A DNA stretch of 34,030 nucleotides from a virus. Location of the stretch: IMG/VR virus record IMGVR_UViG_3300009008_000141, positions 1-34,030 of that record. One strand, given 5' to 3'. Under the pieces are notes generated by a model. The model saw only the letters and a list, made by a program, of their open reading frames with translations, was not told where the DNA came from and did no database searches. The position numbers and the translations under genes are program-made. Below are positions 1 to 7,290 of this stretch, one piece after another (the stretch's first letter is position 1; every line of letters starts with the position of its first letter).

Positions 1-1730
1 GCGCCGGTCCTTGCGCCACGGATGCCTTGAATTGCAGGACCAATCATCCCCAGAGCACTAAAGACTGCCGAAAAAGCTTTAACTGCCCAAACGTTCTCAG
101 CCATGGTGGTCTGGAGACTTGCAACCATTTCCACTGCTTGTGTTTGGCTCTCCTGCAGTCCTTTGTTAGCCTTTTCGTCCGCAGTCATTGCTCTAGCGTT
201 CTGCTTGTCAATCTCCTTAGTTGACGTTGCCCCCTTTTCCTGCTTGGCAACAAGACCACTAATATATTTTTCTAAGTCTTGCGTGCCCTTTTTACCTAAT
301 TTTTGAATTTTAAGTATTTCAGACTCTTTGAGACCTGTTGCTGTTGCCGCCTCCCTCAGTCTGCCCCTCTGATGTGAGTCTGACAGATCATGCTTGCTTT
401 TCACTATAGCGTCGGAAATTATCCTAAATTTCTCTGCTCCACGAGCCTGATTTAGCATTACCTGAGATATTCTATCTTGAGGATTCAAGTCTAATACAGC
501 ATTTAGCGCAGCTGATGCCTTTGCTGCTCCTGTAAGCGTATCCATACTATCCATACTCTTCATTATCGCATCTACTGAGATTCCCAGCTTACCGGAAATG
601 GCAGCCATTTTAGTAAACTGCTTCTTGCCATCCCTGCCGTAAGTCGCTATAAAGTTTTTTGCCTTAGAAAAGTCTTGAGCAACCTTTTGTGGCGATTGAC
701 CCAGTTCTCTGGATAGGTCCAACAAACTGCGACTTGCCTCTTCTGCCTGCTCTCCAGAAAGACCAAAAGACTTCCTGAAAAGCTCATAATTTTCCGCTGT
801 TGTTGCTGCAGAAACTCCCGCCTTTTCCATCAAGGCTGTTGTCTTTACTATTTGGTCTTGAGTTTTTCTATTCTCCTGTCCAAAAAATGCGTAAGCGTTT
901 CTTAATTCAACTTGCGCGGAAACGAGAGCCTTATCTTCCATCAAGAGAGACTTTGTCGAATCCCCGATCTTTCCCAACCTCATTGAAAGCTCTATGTTAT
1001 TTTTTGTTATTTGACCTGTTTGCTTATATATCTGCTGATTAGTAATCTGCATGGTCTTGGAAATATCCGACCATCGCTGGGCTTGCATGGTGACTTGATT
1101 AAGGATGTCACCCTGCTTCCTTATTGACTGTGCTGCCCTACTGTTAAAAGCTGCTTGCATCGCGCCCTTGGCGACATCCATGGAAGCTGTAAACTTATCA
1201 TTAGCCTTTGATATATCTTGAAAGGACTTAGATACTGCCTTGTATGAGCCCTTTAGTTTGCCAAAAACACCCGTGACTGTTACACCGGCGTCTGCCATGT
1301 TATAGTAACTTAGTGCAACATTTTGAGCCAAAGATCCTAGAGACCTGTCTTGTTCTGCCGATTCCTGCTTTCTTCTATTATATCCATCAATCTCTGCCCC
1401 GACATCCTTCAGGGCTTGTTCTCTCTCCTTTAACCTCTCGACCTCTTCTTTATTTAATTGTCCGTTTTCGTCCAATTGGGATGCGATATCTTGCTGCTGA
1501 TTTACTTCTCTGGCTCTTAGTCTTTCTAACGCTTCTAGAGCTTCTTTCGTCCTACCCAGCTCTTCATTTAACTTTATTTGTGCTTGTAAAAATTCTTCGG
1601 TGATTTCGGCATCGGGGGCAGAAGAGCCACCACTACTAAGAGCGTCGGCAAGAGATTTCAGCTCTGCCTCGCTCATTGTAGAGCCTAACGCTTTTCTTAA
1701 TAATTCTTTAATTTCCCTCTTGCTAGCCAC
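1..1730 (-). CDS. Tail tape measure protein, N-terminal part (truncated by window edge)
   Basis: A reading frame of about 576 codons stays open to the left edge, so the C-terminal part is missing. It starts at a GTG (1728-1730) preceded by GGAGG nine bases upstream; the codon just before it is an in-frame stop, so no longer start exists. The protein is rich in Ala, Lys, Gln and Glu with long predicted coiled coil (about residues 30-110 and onward). The visible part ends in a Gly/Ala-rich, more hydrophobic stretch (MIGPAIQGIRGARTG). This composition, together with its position after sheath, tube and the gp26-type gene, fits a tail-length tape measure protein that fills the tube. T4 gp29 is the functional counterpart, but I see no clear motif linking the two, so the call rests on composition and context. 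A baseplate hub protein is the main alternative. Confidence 0.75.
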   Translation of the reverse strand, partial: MASKREIKELLRKALGSTMSEAELKSLADALSSGGSSAPDAEITEEFLQAQIKLNEELGRTKEALEALERLRAREVNQQQDIASQLDENGQLNKEEVERLKEREQALKDVGAEIDGYNRRKQESAEQDRSLGSLAQNVALSYYNMADAGVTVTGVFGKLKGSYKAVSKSFQDISKANDKFTASMDVAKGAMQAAFNSRAAQSIRKQGDILNQVTMQAQRWSDISKTMQITNQQIYKQTGQITKNNIELSMRLGKIGDSTKSLLMEDKALVSAQVELRNAYAFFGQENRKTQDQIVKTTALMEKAGVSAATTAENYELFRKSFGLSGEQAEEASRSLLDLSRELGQSPQKVAQDFSKAKNFIATYGRDGKKQFTKMAAISGKLGISVDAIMKSMDSMDTLTGAAKASAALNAVLDLNPQDRISQVMLNQARGAEKFRIISDAIVKSKHDLSDSHQRGRLREAATATGLKESEILKIQKLGKKGTQDLEKYISGLVAKQEKGATSTKEIDKQNARAMTADEKANKGLQESQTQAVEMVASLQTTMAENVWAVKAFSAVFSALGMIGPAIQGIRGARTG

Positions 1731-1750
1731 TCAATCGGTCCTCCCCAGGT

Positions 1751-2068
1751 CTATTTGAAAGGCCAAACTATACCTGTGTCCTTTTCAAACTTTCGGACTG
1801 CCGAATCGAGCTTGTATCGGTTTCTGTAGGTTCTAGGATTGTTTAGCCCATACTTGTTGTAGGCTACCACGTAATCTCTTTCTGCAGCCATTGCGCGACT
1901 AAACCTATCTATTTGCATAGGGTTACCCTTTATCGTTGCGGGATAATAAGTACCTGTCATCACTATATTCATTAGTCTTTGTATTTGTGCCGCGAGCTGA
2001 TTCATACCCAACTCTTCGTTCAAATTAGTAAAATCTACCACGATTTCTTCTGTATTGTTTTCAGACAC
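1751..2068 (-). CDS. Small conserved-looking protein upstream of tape measure, function unknown
   Basis: This 105-residue protein starts with an acidic segment (MSENNTEEIVVDF) followed by a probable helix (LAAQIQRLMNIVMTGTYY) and an Arg/Tyr-rich C-terminal half ending in WPFK. I recognise no domain. It has its own 5' gap with a strong hairpin and an ACTAATTA motif 37 bases before the start codon, so it may be transcribed as the first gene of the tape-measure unit. It ends 20 bases before the GTG of the tape measure gene. Placement between the gp26-type gene and the tape measure suggests a tail or baseplate assembly role; this is inference only. Confidence 0.7.
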   Translation of the reverse strand: MSENNTEEIVVDFTNLNEELGMNQLAAQIQRLMNIVMTGTYYPATIKGNPMQIDRFSRAMAAERDYVVAYNKYGLNNPRTYRNRYKLDSAVRKFEKDTGIVWPFK

Positions 2069-2105
2069 AATTACTCTCCTGTAAAAAAATATAGACTCAT
2101 CATAT

Positions 2106-2113
2106 TAATTAGT
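2106..2113 (-). promoter_or_regulatory. ACTAATTA motif, candidate late promoter
   Basis: The sense strand reads ACTAATTA, ending 37 bases before the ATG at 2068 and following the hairpin at 2120-2157. It is one of nine similar intergenic sites (consensus ACTAWTTA). Promoter function is inferred from recurrence and position. Confidence 0.45.
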
Positions 2114-2119
2114 CTTTAA

Positions 2120-2157
2120 ATAGCAAATGGGGTCCACAAAGACCCCAAAATTGCTAT
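2120..2157 (-). terminator. Strong stem-loop at end of tail-assembly ORF
   Basis: The inner stem GGGGTC/GACCCC has a six-base loop and is extended by an outer ATAGCAA/TTGCTAT pairing across a small internal loop. The outer arm overlaps the stop codon of the ORF ending at 2154. No clear T-tract follows on the minus strand, so it may be a weak terminator or an RNA-processing or stability hairpin. Confidence 0.5.
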
Positions 2158-2351
2158 CTTTTCTTAGATGCTTTTTCCAACTCATCTGCCTCCTCCTCAA
2201 ATTGTTGCTGGATTCTTCTCAGAAACCATCTCCTAATTTGAATTGGCAGGTTATACGCTTCTATGAAGCTCCAACCTCCGTGATGTTTCATGGCAAATAT
2301 TTCTTCATAAACACCTTGTATATATTCGTTACCCAGGCCAAAAGAAGTCAC
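2154..2351 (-). CDS. Tail-assembly ORF overlapping the gp26-type gene in the +1 frame
   Basis: The frame encodes a compact helical protein with the recognisable stretch VYEEIFAMKHHGGWSFIEAY followed by NLPIQIRRWFL and an acidic tail. Similar short proteins follow the gp26-type gene in other T4-like phages, to my recollection, as baseplate hub or tail assembly factors. How it is started is unclear. The frame could begin at a TTG at 2420 with no visible Shine-Dalgarno, or at the GTG at 2351 with GGAGG 12 bases upstream, which is the boundary used here. Alternatively it may have no start of its own: the preceding gene stops at 2329-2331 inside this ORF, and a +1 shift there would append 58 residues to that protein. 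The coding reality is well supported by the protein's character; the 5' boundary is not. Confidence 0.6.
   Translation of the reverse strand: MTSFGLGNEYIQGVYEEIFAMKHHGGWSFIEAYNLPIQIRRWFLRRIQQQFEEEADELEKASKKR
2329..2337 (-). other. Candidate +1 ribosomal frameshift site (CCT GGG TAA C)
   Basis: The gp26-type gene ends in the codons TGG CCT GGG TAA. Moving one base forward at GGG puts the ribosome on GGT AAC GAA, in the frame of the overlapping conserved ORF. A stop codon waiting in the A site after a codon whose tRNA can re-pair one base forward (GGG to GGT) resembles known stop-associated +1 shifts such as the prfB CUU UGA C site. No experimental support is available here. Confidence 0.35.
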
Positions 2352-3186
2352 CCGTAATGGGCACCTCCATTTCCACCGTATAGCCACAGTGAGTGCATTC
2401 TGTTTGTTGCTTGAAAGCAACGTTTGGCATGACCTTTCTATAGGTCTCCCTTATTAGCCTGGAATCCAATGCAGGCATTACGTCTGCAAAATTATTAAGC
2501 TGCTCGCGGTCTGTTACTCCGTTTGCAGAGTGGAGCATCATCTTAATCATATCTGTCAAAGATGACTCCTGAAGGTTGTTTGTCTCCTTCATCTCTCTTG
2601 CCTTTTCTAGCTTGGTTTCATCCTCGCCAGTCAGGGCTCGAATCTCTACCAAAAATTTTGACTTCGGAAGTTCTAATTCCACCGTTCCATTCTCTGTAAA
2701 ACGATGGGCATCTCCCTTCTTTGTCTCCATAGTTGTGTAGGAGTCCGAATAAGTTGACAGATCGAACGTGAAATCATAATCTCTATCACAATTATCACAC
2801 TCTATCTCAACCTCATAATCAGAGCCATATCCAGTGACTCTTGCAGCATAAAGTAGGGCGTTCCTGTCTCCGATTGTTAATTCTTCGACGTTCACGTCAT
2901 CTATCAAGATGCTCTGTAACATTCTGTCTATCGCTACTCCCTTTCTAAGCAAAGATTGAGAAGACAGGATATCTTCTTCCTTTGCAGTCATGTGTCTTAT
3001 TTCCACAGTGTCTTTTCCATATAGGGGGTGATCAGATGGATAAAGTAAACCCTTGGATGGTAGATCTACTATTTCTGTCGGGGTGGAAAAGTTAAGAACA
3101 GAGCCTCCGCTGGAGTTACCAGCCAGCAGAGGCTCGGGAATCGCTGATGTGTTTTTTCTTCTTGATTCATTTCTACGATTTGACAA
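2329..3186 (-). CDS. 26: gp26-type T4 baseplate / tail assembly protein with split zinc ribbon
   Basis: This 285-residue protein carries the pattern typical of the T4_baseplate family: TEIVDLPSKGLLYP at residues 37-50, then HMTAKEEDILSS, a helical core, and a closing zinc ribbon. The two metal-binding knuckles are separated: CDNC at 130-133 and CTHC at 264-267. In T4, gp26 acts in baseplate hub assembly. The start is a TTG at 3186 with GAGAGG five bases upstream; no upstream ATG is available and the next Met is well inside the conserved region, so the TTG start looks real. An extended -10 element (TGATATAAT) lies at 3209-3217. The gene ends in FFWPG inside the next ORF, and the two may be joined by a +1 frameshift to give 343 residues. 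Confidence 0.8.
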   Translation of the reverse strand: MSNRRNESRRKNTSAIPEPLLAGNSSGGSVLNFSTPTEIVDLPSKGLLYPSDHPLYGKDTVEIRHMTAKEEDILSSQSLLRKGVAIDRMLQSILIDDVNVEELTIGDRNALLYAARVTGYGSDYEVEIECDNCDRDYDFTFDLSTYSDSYTTMETKKGDAHRFTENGTVELELPKSKFLVEIRALTGEDETKLEKAREMKETNNLQESSLTDMIKMMLHSANGVTDREQLNNFADVMPALDSRLIRETYRKVMPNVAFKQQTECTHCGYTVEMEVPITGDFFWPG

Positions 3187-3208
3187 TTTTACCTCTCTTT
3201 CTCATCGT

Positions 3209-3217
3209 ATTATATCA
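3209..3217 (-). promoter_or_regulatory. Extended -10 promoter-like element
   Basis: The sense strand reads TGATATAAT, a perfect TGnTATAAT extended -10, in the gap between the tube gene and the gp26-type gene. The matching -35 region is poor (TTAAAC at about 17 bases). Transcription would start about 16 bases before the TTG start codon. Confidence 0.35.
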
Positions 3218-3239
3218 TGAAACTTGTTCACGTTTAAAA

Positions 3240-3848
3240 TTATTTCTTTTTTGGTCTGCCGTCGACACCCATAGCACCGACGTTCCGAGATGCCAATCCA
3301 GTGGCGCGTTTTATCTGCCCAGTGTCATGATGTGACATTGGCGCAAGGCTTGCCCAATCATACCGGAAAGTACACTCTAGATTGATAAGATCATCAGACT
3401 CGTAATCGCCTTCGTCAAAGTTTATTGACTTGATCCAAGGATTCCAGAAGTGCCACTCTTCAATGACCTTTCCCGTGGAATCGACCATCGACATAAACAT
3501 CTTTCCGCCCACTGCTTCTACTGCAGCCCTCTTTGTTAGAGTCTTGGGCATGTTTACATTTATCTTGTCTGGTGTTTCATAGCCTGATAATTCTAAGAGT
3601 TTCATCATAACAGCAGACGAATCCGGATGGAGTGGATCTGCAATTGTAACGCTCATTTCATCGTAATCTACTCTGCCTGGAAAATAAAACTTATAATTCA
3701 TAAAAGTATGTTCTGCTTCTGACAAGTTTATTGTTGGTCTACTTGCCTTCTTTAGAAGCCAATAAGGTATTCCATTAAAACCCATCATCCATCTAAACTT
3801 TCTCTTTGGCTCGATGGCATGATCGCTCCAAAATTTTCTTGATCCCAT
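3240..3848 (-). CDS. 19: Tail tube protein (gp19-like)
   Basis: This protein forms the inner tail tube through which DNA passes. At 202 residues it is somewhat longer than T4 gp19 (163). Family features include an N-terminal segment with FNGIPYWLLKKASRP, the VDYDEMSVTIADPL strand-loop-strand region, and the C-terminal SDDLINLECTFRYDW strand. The last 25 residues form a basic tail (GVDGRPKKK) that is not part of the core fold. The ATG has AGGAGG eight bases upstream and an ACTAATTA motif 34 bases upstream. It directly follows the sheath gene, the same sheath-then-tube order as in T4. Confidence 0.9.
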   Translation of the reverse strand: MGSRKFWSDHAIEPKRKFRWMMGFNGIPYWLLKKASRPTINLSEAEHTFMNYKFYFPGRVDYDEMSVTIADPLHPDSSAVMMKLLELSGYETPDKINVNMPKTLTKRAAVEAVGGKMFMSMVDSTGKVIEEWHFWNPWIKSINFDEGDYESDDLINLECTFRYDWASLAPMSHHDTGQIKRATGLASRNVGAMGVDGRPKKK

Positions 3849-3882
3849 TAGTTAAATCCTCCTAAAATTATGTCCACAACTT

Positions 3883-3890
3883 TAATTAGT
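3883..3890 (-). promoter_or_regulatory. ACTAATTA motif, candidate late promoter for tail tube gene
   Basis: The sense strand reads ACTAATTA, ending 34 bases before the gp19 ATG, in the short gap after the sheath gene. It is one of nine copies of the intergenic motif. Confidence 0.45.
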
Positions 3891-3914
3891 GGTTGGTTGC
3901 TATTTCTCTCCGAA

Positions 3915-6900
3915 TTAATCATCGAATGCTGCACCATTATTTGTTATGATAAAGTCAATTGCGATGAACTCCAAAGCCTTAGCTGGCTTTATGAATATCT
4001 TTGCATACATGATGTTTCTGTCTACCAAATCAGGAGTAGTAGTAGTTTCGTCCAATACGACCCTGTACTGCTCAAGACCAAAGTTGGCTTTCACAGAACT
4101 CAAGAATGGCTCTACTTGACCTCTGAATCTGTTCCAGGTGGCGTTCACATTAGGCTCAAACAAGAGCCCTGAAGCCATCCTAGAAATTTCCTTCTTCAAG
4201 AACACCACAAGTCTTCTAACATTGATTCTGTCAAGTGCAGAAGGCGTTACCTGTAGCGTCTTTTGTCCAAAGATTACAATTCCCTCTGCTGGGAAAGTAG
4301 CTATCGGATTAATGTTTGCCTCATATAGGTCGTCTCTGTCACGAGAAGAGAGTCTTTGTGATGTTGACAAGACAGGTACACCTGCCAAGCCGTCACTCAA
4401 GCCACCTCTGGTGAATCCTGCTGGTGCAAACCATAGATCAGAATTTCTCTCAGTGGACGCGAACGTTCCAAGTGCCACTACTGATGGCGGTACCCAAAGA
4501 TCCTTGTTGGAAATGTCATCCCTGATCTTGACCCATGGAAAGTACGTGCAAGCATAGCTTGAATTTATATTTCTCTTTTCAAGATTCTCAACACAAGTCT
4601 TAACACTGTTGTTGGTGATTCTTGTCTTAAAGTTGCTAGTAGTCTCACTAGATGGTTGATAGCCGTTGTTTTCGACGTCTATAATAGCCAAGCAGTCTCC
4701 TCTGTCTTCAGCGACTCTGATTATGTGGTCGGTGACTAAAGGAGCACGGACGCCTGGGACGCAAATCATGTTAATGTCTGCAACCTCTGGGTCTCCGACT
4801 GAGTCGATTGCCCTCTTGATCGAGTTAGCTGCTGCGTTACTCTGGAAAGTCTGGTTGTCAGCACCTACTATATGGTTACCCAATGGTGCCCTCTCCTTTA
4901 CAGTAAGTCCGTCAAATCCGCCATACATAGGCGAGGTGAAGTTGGTAAACCCAGACTTAACAAGCTCCTTAACGCTCTGCTTTACCGTGTAGCTGTTGCC
5001 CATCTTTCGGGAACCAGACATATAGAACATGTCAGTTAGGCTTGTGCCTACCGCATTTGTTCCAACGAGGTCATCCAGAGAGAATATGAACGATGTTTCT
5101 AGAGTAGATCCATCTCCGCTGGTGGCAGAGTCCCACGCGTCGGCAGGGACGCCCTGTCCACCCCTGGTGATGTCCCAGTAAGATTCGTCGAATGTTGGGT
5201 CTCCAGGAGCACGTCCAGTGAAGACACCAAAGTGAGCTTGCTTATTATTTCTTAGACCCTCTGCAGAAGCAGACATTCTCAAAGGCAGACTTGGGAAAAG
5301 AACCCTTGCTGCTGGATTGTGATTCCCAACTAGCTCGCCCGTGATGCCTGTAATGCCTGGGACCGAGGCGGTGAGTGCTGCAGCGAAGACAGCCGAACTC
5401 TTAAAAGGAGACGTTGATACTGCGCTTGCGAGCATCAAACTACCACTACCAAATACCGCTGTGTGAGCGAGGGTCGACGCGGCGAGAGTGCCCTCAACAT
5501 CACTAGAAGCCGAGTGTACCGTTAATATCGAGTACTGACCATCGCCAATGCCATTGTGAGCAAGGCTAACTGCCTTGTATCTTGGCGGACCAAAAAAGCC
5601 AAATGGCAACATTGCTGCGTCGGTCATACCCTCATGTACGTCCGAGTCCATTTCCACTCTCACAAATGCTGAACGATTTGGGTAAGAGTTGTATGATCTA
5701 TATCTCTGTTCGTAACTATCCCATTCTTGGTATTGGTTACCAATCTTTGCTGCAATGTAATTCGGAGATTGTGGATCTAGGGTACACTGAGAAAATCTCT
5801 CTAGTACTCTTGGGCTGCCATCGGTGTCCTTTGCGTGACGTAGAGTGACGGTAAAGGTTCCGTAAGGACTGACTTCTGTGCCTAGTTTGTGGTCAGAGAT
5901 AGAAACCTTTATATTTCTTCCTGCCCAAGCTCCGTCATCTAGAGCTACAAGCCTAAATAGCTTTTGTTGCTTGCCAGCGTCGAATTGAGTACTGTTGCTG
6001 GTCACGTCCTGGGAGATAAACCAGCCGGTCTTTGCAGGTTGTGTGCTCTTCTGATTGGATCCCCAATCTGCTGTTCCGGAAGTACCCTTGAGTCCTACGA
6101 TGACGCCATAGAGGGAAGAGTCGGCAGTCAGTGCACCTTCGTGGAGCGTCGAGCCATGCATATCCCTAGCGTGTCGATCAAAGGATTCTCCTAGCCAGTA
6201 CTTCTTTCCAGAGCTGACTTGAGCACCAGCCAAAGCTGGATTTGTGTTAAATACTTTTCTAATATAGTTGTCACTGTTTCTATCGAAATTAAATGTGACC
6301 TTCTTACCAACATTAGCATTGTCAAAAAGAACCGCCGTGAACTCCATATTGGCAGTATTGCTACTTCTTAATGCCAAGGAATTTCCTGCTGCTTGTCCAA
6401 AAGTCCTGGTGTGTCCTCCTCCCGACGGTGATCCGGGTGGGAGATGGGTTGAGGACGTTGCAAAACCAATGTTGAAGCCTGGAAGAAGCGTACCCGAAAG
6501 TTCGATGGCTCCAGCGTCGAAATACCATACTGCCGCAAGTGATCCAGTTGTTGCACTGGAAGCACGATTACCACTGTTCACGTTCAACCATGCGTCGACA
6601 GAATTAGCGCCGGCGGAAGCCGTAGCAGAAGGTGCTCCTAAGAAAGCCCCAACATGATCTCTCTGACCAGAACCACTGGAAAATAAGAATAGACCGTATG
6701 CGCCGCCTCCGGAGGCTGGGGTCGTACTGGTTGCCGCTACGTGGGCGTTATCTAGAGCCCAGCCGGCAGGACCGTTTGATGTTGATGTTGCATCATCGTG
6801 AGCCTCTCCCAAAACTCTTACTATAGTAGCTGGAGCGGCGTTTCTAAGGTAAGCCAACGCAGCGTAACCAGCGTATGTGGGACCCATCTTGTTACCCTCT

Positions 6901-7118
6901 CTCCAGGCATCACCACCTCTACCTCCTGGGATAGGGTTGCCAAAAATTCGTATAAAATCTGATACAGATTCTACACGGATGGGGCGGTTACTTGGACCCC
7001 TCTCAAATCTACCTATTATTGCCGGGCCAGGTCTGTTTGGCTCCGGTCCAAATTGGCTATTATCAATTTCGTTTATTTGTACTCCGGGTGAGACGAACTT
7101 AAATCTATCAACGGACAT
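3915..7118 (-). CDS. 18: Contractile tail sheath protein (gp18-like), oversized
   Basis: The N-terminus has the sheath signature (SPGVQINEIDNS, then GPAIIGRFERGP and a VSDFIRIFG element). The C-terminal roughly 350 residues contain the conserved contractile core: ADINMICVPGV, a WFAPAGFTRGG element, the LDRINVRRLVVFLKKEI helix, NRFRGQVEPFL and the closing YAKIFIKPAKALEFIAIDF strands. Sheath subunits form helical rings around the tube and contract to drive it into the cell. At 1067 residues it is far longer than T4 gp18 (659). The extra mass is a Gly/Ser/Thr/Ala-rich central region, about residues 110-620, probably surface domains. Upstream are an AAGGAG-type Shine-Dalgarno, a T4-type late promoter octamer, an ACTATTTA motif and a strong terminator that isolates it from the fibre gene. 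Confidence 0.93.
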   Translation of the reverse strand: MSVDRFKFVSPGVQINEIDNSQFGPEPNRPGPAIIGRFERGPSNRPIRVESVSDFIRIFGNPIPGGRGGDAWREGNKMGPTYAGYAALAYLRNAAPATIVRVLGEAHDDATSTSNGPAGWALDNAHVAATSTTPASGGGAYGLFLFSSGSGQRDHVGAFLGAPSATASAGANSVDAWLNVNSGNRASSATTGSLAAVWYFDAGAIELSGTLLPGFNIGFATSSTHLPPGSPSGGGHTRTFGQAAGNSLALRSSNTANMEFTAVLFDNANVGKKVTFNFDRNSDNYIRKVFNTNPALAGAQVSSGKKYWLGESFDRHARDMHGSTLHEGALTADSSLYGVIVGLKGTSGTADWGSNQKSTQPAKTGWFISQDVTSNSTQFDAGKQQKLFRLVALDDGAWAGRNIKVSISDHKLGTEVSPYGTFTVTLRHAKDTDGSPRVLERFSQCTLDPQSPNYIAAKIGNQYQEWDSYEQRYRSYNSYPNRSAFVRVEMDSDVHEGMTDAAMLPFGFFGPPRYKAVSLAHNGIGDGQYSILTVHSASSDVEGTLAASTLAHTAVFGSGSLMLASAVSTSPFKSSAVFAAALTASVPGITGITGELVGNHNPAARVLFPSLPLRMSASAEGLRNNKQAHFGVFTGRAPGDPTFDESYWDITRGGQGVPADAWDSATSGDGSTLETSFIFSLDDLVGTNAVGTSLTDMFYMSGSRKMGNSYTVKQSVKELVKSGFTNFTSPMYGGFDGLTVKERAPLGNHIVGADNQTFQSNAAANSIKRAIDSVGDPEVADINMICVPGVRAPLVTDHIIRVAEDRGDCLAIIDVENNGYQPSSETTSNFKTRITNNSVKTCVENLEKRNINSSYACTYFPWVKIRDDISNKDLWVPPSVVALGTFASTERNSDLWFAPAGFTRGGLSDGLAGVPVLSTSQRLSSRDRDDLYEANINPIATFPAEGIVIFGQKTLQVTPSALDRINVRRLVVFLKKEISRMASGLLFEPNVNATWNRFRGQVEPFLSSVKANFGLEQYRVVLDETTTTPDLVDRNIMYAKIFIKPAKALEFIAIDFIITNNGAAFDD

Positions 7119-7165
7119 GCTTATTTCTCCTTAAAAATGACGATTTTGCGATAAGAATCGGCTAT

Positions 7166-7173
7166 TATTTATA
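7166..7173 (-). promoter_or_regulatory. T4-type late promoter octamer TATAAATA
   Basis: The sense strand reads TATAAATA exactly, 47 bases before the sheath ATG. This is the T4 gp55 late -10 octamer. It is the only sense-oriented intergenic copy I found, and the same octamer also occurs by chance inside the terminase and primase genes, so support is modest. Confidence 0.35.
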
Positions 7174-7186
7174 ATTCTTTCTTAAA

Positions 7187-7194
7187 TAAATAGT
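7187..7194 (-). promoter_or_regulatory. ACTATTTA motif, candidate late promoter for sheath gene
   Basis: The sense strand reads ACTATTTA in the gap between the terminator after the fibre gene and the sheath start. At 68 bases from the ATG it is the most distant of the nine copies. Confidence 0.35.
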
Positions 7195-7235
7195 CTTTAA
7201 TAAACCAAAAGGTATCGTAAATAAGAAGTGATATT

Positions 7236-7259
7236 AAAAAGGGGGGGCATAGCCCCCCC
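7236..7259 (-). terminator. Intrinsic terminator after tail fibre gene
   Basis: Seven G:C pairs plus an inner C:G pair close a three-base loop, and the minus strand then reads TTTTT. It lies about 30 bases past the stop codon of the fibre gene. Classic Rho-independent structure. Confidence 0.85.
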
Positions 7260-7290
7260 AGTCCTGATTTTGAAACCAGAGACTAACGGC

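Noticed and set aside
2352-2420. TTG start at 2420 for the ORF ending at 2154
   Set aside because: No Shine-Dalgarno precedes it and the added residues overlap the coding sequence of the gp26-type zinc ribbon, whose frame clearly dominates there.
4138-4557. Plus-strand open frames across the sheath and other genes
   Set aside because: They are mirror frames of long, clearly coding minus-strand genes, lack ribosome sites and encode no recognisable protein. No plus-strand gene is supported anywhere in the window.
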